Assembly: GCA_964036155.1 (NCBI GenBank)
Contig: OZ038423.1
Span: forward strand, 39,385,249-39,449,248
DNA length: 64,000 nucleotides
DNA from: Diploscapter coronatus
Taxonomy: Eukaryota > Nematoda > Chromadorea > Rhabditida > Rhabditidae
Reading direction: 5' to 3'
Shown here: in pieces, positions 62,621 to 64,000 of the stretch
How the letters are laid out: every line of letters starts with the position of its first letter
Numbering within the stretch: position 1 is the stretch's first letter
Program-made: the position numbers and the translations under genes
Notes under the pieces: model-generated
Database searches by the model: none
What the model was told of the DNA's origin: nothing
The model's input: the letters and a program-made list of their open reading frames with translations, nothing else

Positions 62621-64000
62621 TTCGGGAGCGATTATTGGACCTGAAAACAAATCGATTGCAGTCGATATTCGAAATTAAATTCAAATTTCTATGTTTTAAA
62701 AGTGGTCGACAAACGTTCATTTCTTTCCGAACTTTCATAATCAACGAGAAATAAAACTTCTAAAACGAGAAATCCTTTCTTTTCAGTGTGACTGATAAAA
62801 ATAGAAGAAAGTAAAACGTTTACCTATAGATGGAAATTGAGCTCCGATCGATGGATATTGTTTTCCGAGTAATTCACCTGCTTCTCGCCTCTTCGCTTTG
62901 CACCTCCAAAACACGTGTCTCTGTGCCGCAGGTCAGACGCCGATGCAAATCACAAATCCAAATTGATTCAGAAAAAATGGTGAGTAAAAAAGTGGTCGCT
63001 TCAAGAAGAAATCCAGAAATCGGTAAAAATCACAGGATCCTCGTGCGAATAAAAATGTAGAAATAGTGAATTTGAATAGGTTATCTGAAACAAATTTTTA
63101 CTTTAGTGAAATTTTATGTAATAATAAGGTTATGAGCGTTTCATGGAGCATTTTTCGAAAATTTCTATGGTCAAAATTTGCTGTGAAAAGTCATGATTTT
63201 TTCTATTCAATAGAAATTTGAAATTATTGATTGATTCGTAATGAATCATGATTTTTTTCTAGAAACCAAATATTTTACCTCAATAAAATTATCAGCAATC
63301 GTCAAGTTATCTTCTTTTCCACCGTTCATTCGCCGGCTGGCATCTCCGAAAATCGGTAAACTTCCAAATTGCGAATAGTTCTAGACCTTCCAAATTCAGG
63401 TTCAAAAATCACACAGTCAACCGATCTGAAAGTTCATAAAATTAACATGAATTTTATCAAGTATCAAAGCAGATGATAGAAATAGACGATAAAACCGGAT
63501 GGAATAAATTTTTAAATTCTATTAAGAAGGTCGGTCAAAAAACCCCTGGCTCCAAAATAGGCAAATGGGTGGCTGATTCAATGTGTACAATGCGTTTCGC
63601 AGTGCTCACAAAATGAGCGAAATAGTGTGAAGAAAGGAAACAGAAAAATGACAGATAAATTGATAAGATTGATAAATCAATGGGGCTGAATCGTCATTCC
63701 ATCAAAAGGGAAAGAAAGGATCAAAGCAACTAAGTGATAATCTGATAAATGATAAAGAGTGCAGTCATAAAAATTATGCGGGAGAATTGAAGAAAAATTG
63801 CCAAGCTTCACCCAATAGCTTATTATCAATAGCAATTTTAAGAAGAATGTCCTTTTACCATTTCCCAATCTATTAATCTACCACTAATTAGATGAAATTG
63901 ACCAGAACACTTGATACGAAACACAATTTTAAAACACAAAGAGTGTTCCTCAAATTTTGTCGAAAGCGAAGGAGAAACAATAAACATTCGTGTATGCGCG
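62621..64000. other. 5' region of the PPP1R16 gene
   Basis: Two candidate upstream exons on the minus strand: 63277-63325 (MNGGKEDNLTIADNFIE, donor GTAAAA) and about 62824-62915 (ending LLGKQYPSIGAQFPSI, donor GTAAAC). Both are in phase with the exon that holds the ATG at 62620, which itself starts with GPIIAPE. They may be untranslated or an alternative N-terminus. A weak hairpin with CGAAATAGTGTG is near 63580-63632. Nothing else is seen. Confidence 0.4.

Overview
The window is nuclear DNA of a nematode, most likely a rhabditid; the genus cannot be told from sequence alone. Support comes from AT-rich DNA, short introns ending in TTTTCAG, probable spliced-leader acceptors a few bases before start codons (3298-3300, 25370-25372, 26377-26379, 47979-47981), ShK domains, a probable nematode serpentine receptor, and very many short inverted-repeat elements. 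There is no prokaryotic or viral gene content. Almost all genes are split into exons of 50-200 bases, so coordinates below are spans with exons listed where they could be joined in phase by eye.

Layout. 1-1119 (-): enoyl-CoA hydratase-family gene most like ECHDC1, running off the left edge. 1482-2124 (-): small secreted Cys-containing protein of unknown family. 3301-5808 (+): secreted protein with three ShK-type domains. 6205-7420: a 1.2 kb fold-back repeat. 7358-25359 (-): an array of five paralogous four-helix membrane proteins resembling TMEM272, with duplicated upstream blocks and traces of lost copies. 26401-30803 (+): M13 (neprilysin-like) zinc peptidase with an unusual C-terminal membrane segment. 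31343-36191 (-): CUB-domain protein(s) resembling SOL-1, either one four-CUB gene or two neighbours. 39962-45070 (-): large single-pass protein I do not recognise. 45932-47973 (-): OCIA-domain protein. 49102-50180 (-): Ly-6/ODR-2-like GPI-type protein. 52298-54232 (-): seven-helix chemoreceptor, Srg-like. 55089-55861 (-): two in-phase exons of an unrecognised gene. 57159-62620 (-): PPP1R16 (MYPT3/TIMAP) orthologue with ankyrin repeats and a C-terminal CaaX box.

The genes do not form a pathway. Several act at the cell surface (ShK protein, M13 peptidase, CUB protein, Ly-6 protein, chemoreceptor, TMEM272-like array). The OCIA-domain protein is probably mitochondrial or endosomal and the PPP1R16 protein is a phosphatase-targeting subunit.

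The most unusual signal is not a gene. At least eight hairpins of about 105-150 bases share an inner motif (CGAAATAGTG against CACTATTTCG) while their outer stem sequences differ completely from copy to copy, yet each stem still pairs with itself. Around these lie at least seven other inverted-repeat families, one of which supplies a splice donor to the ShK gene.
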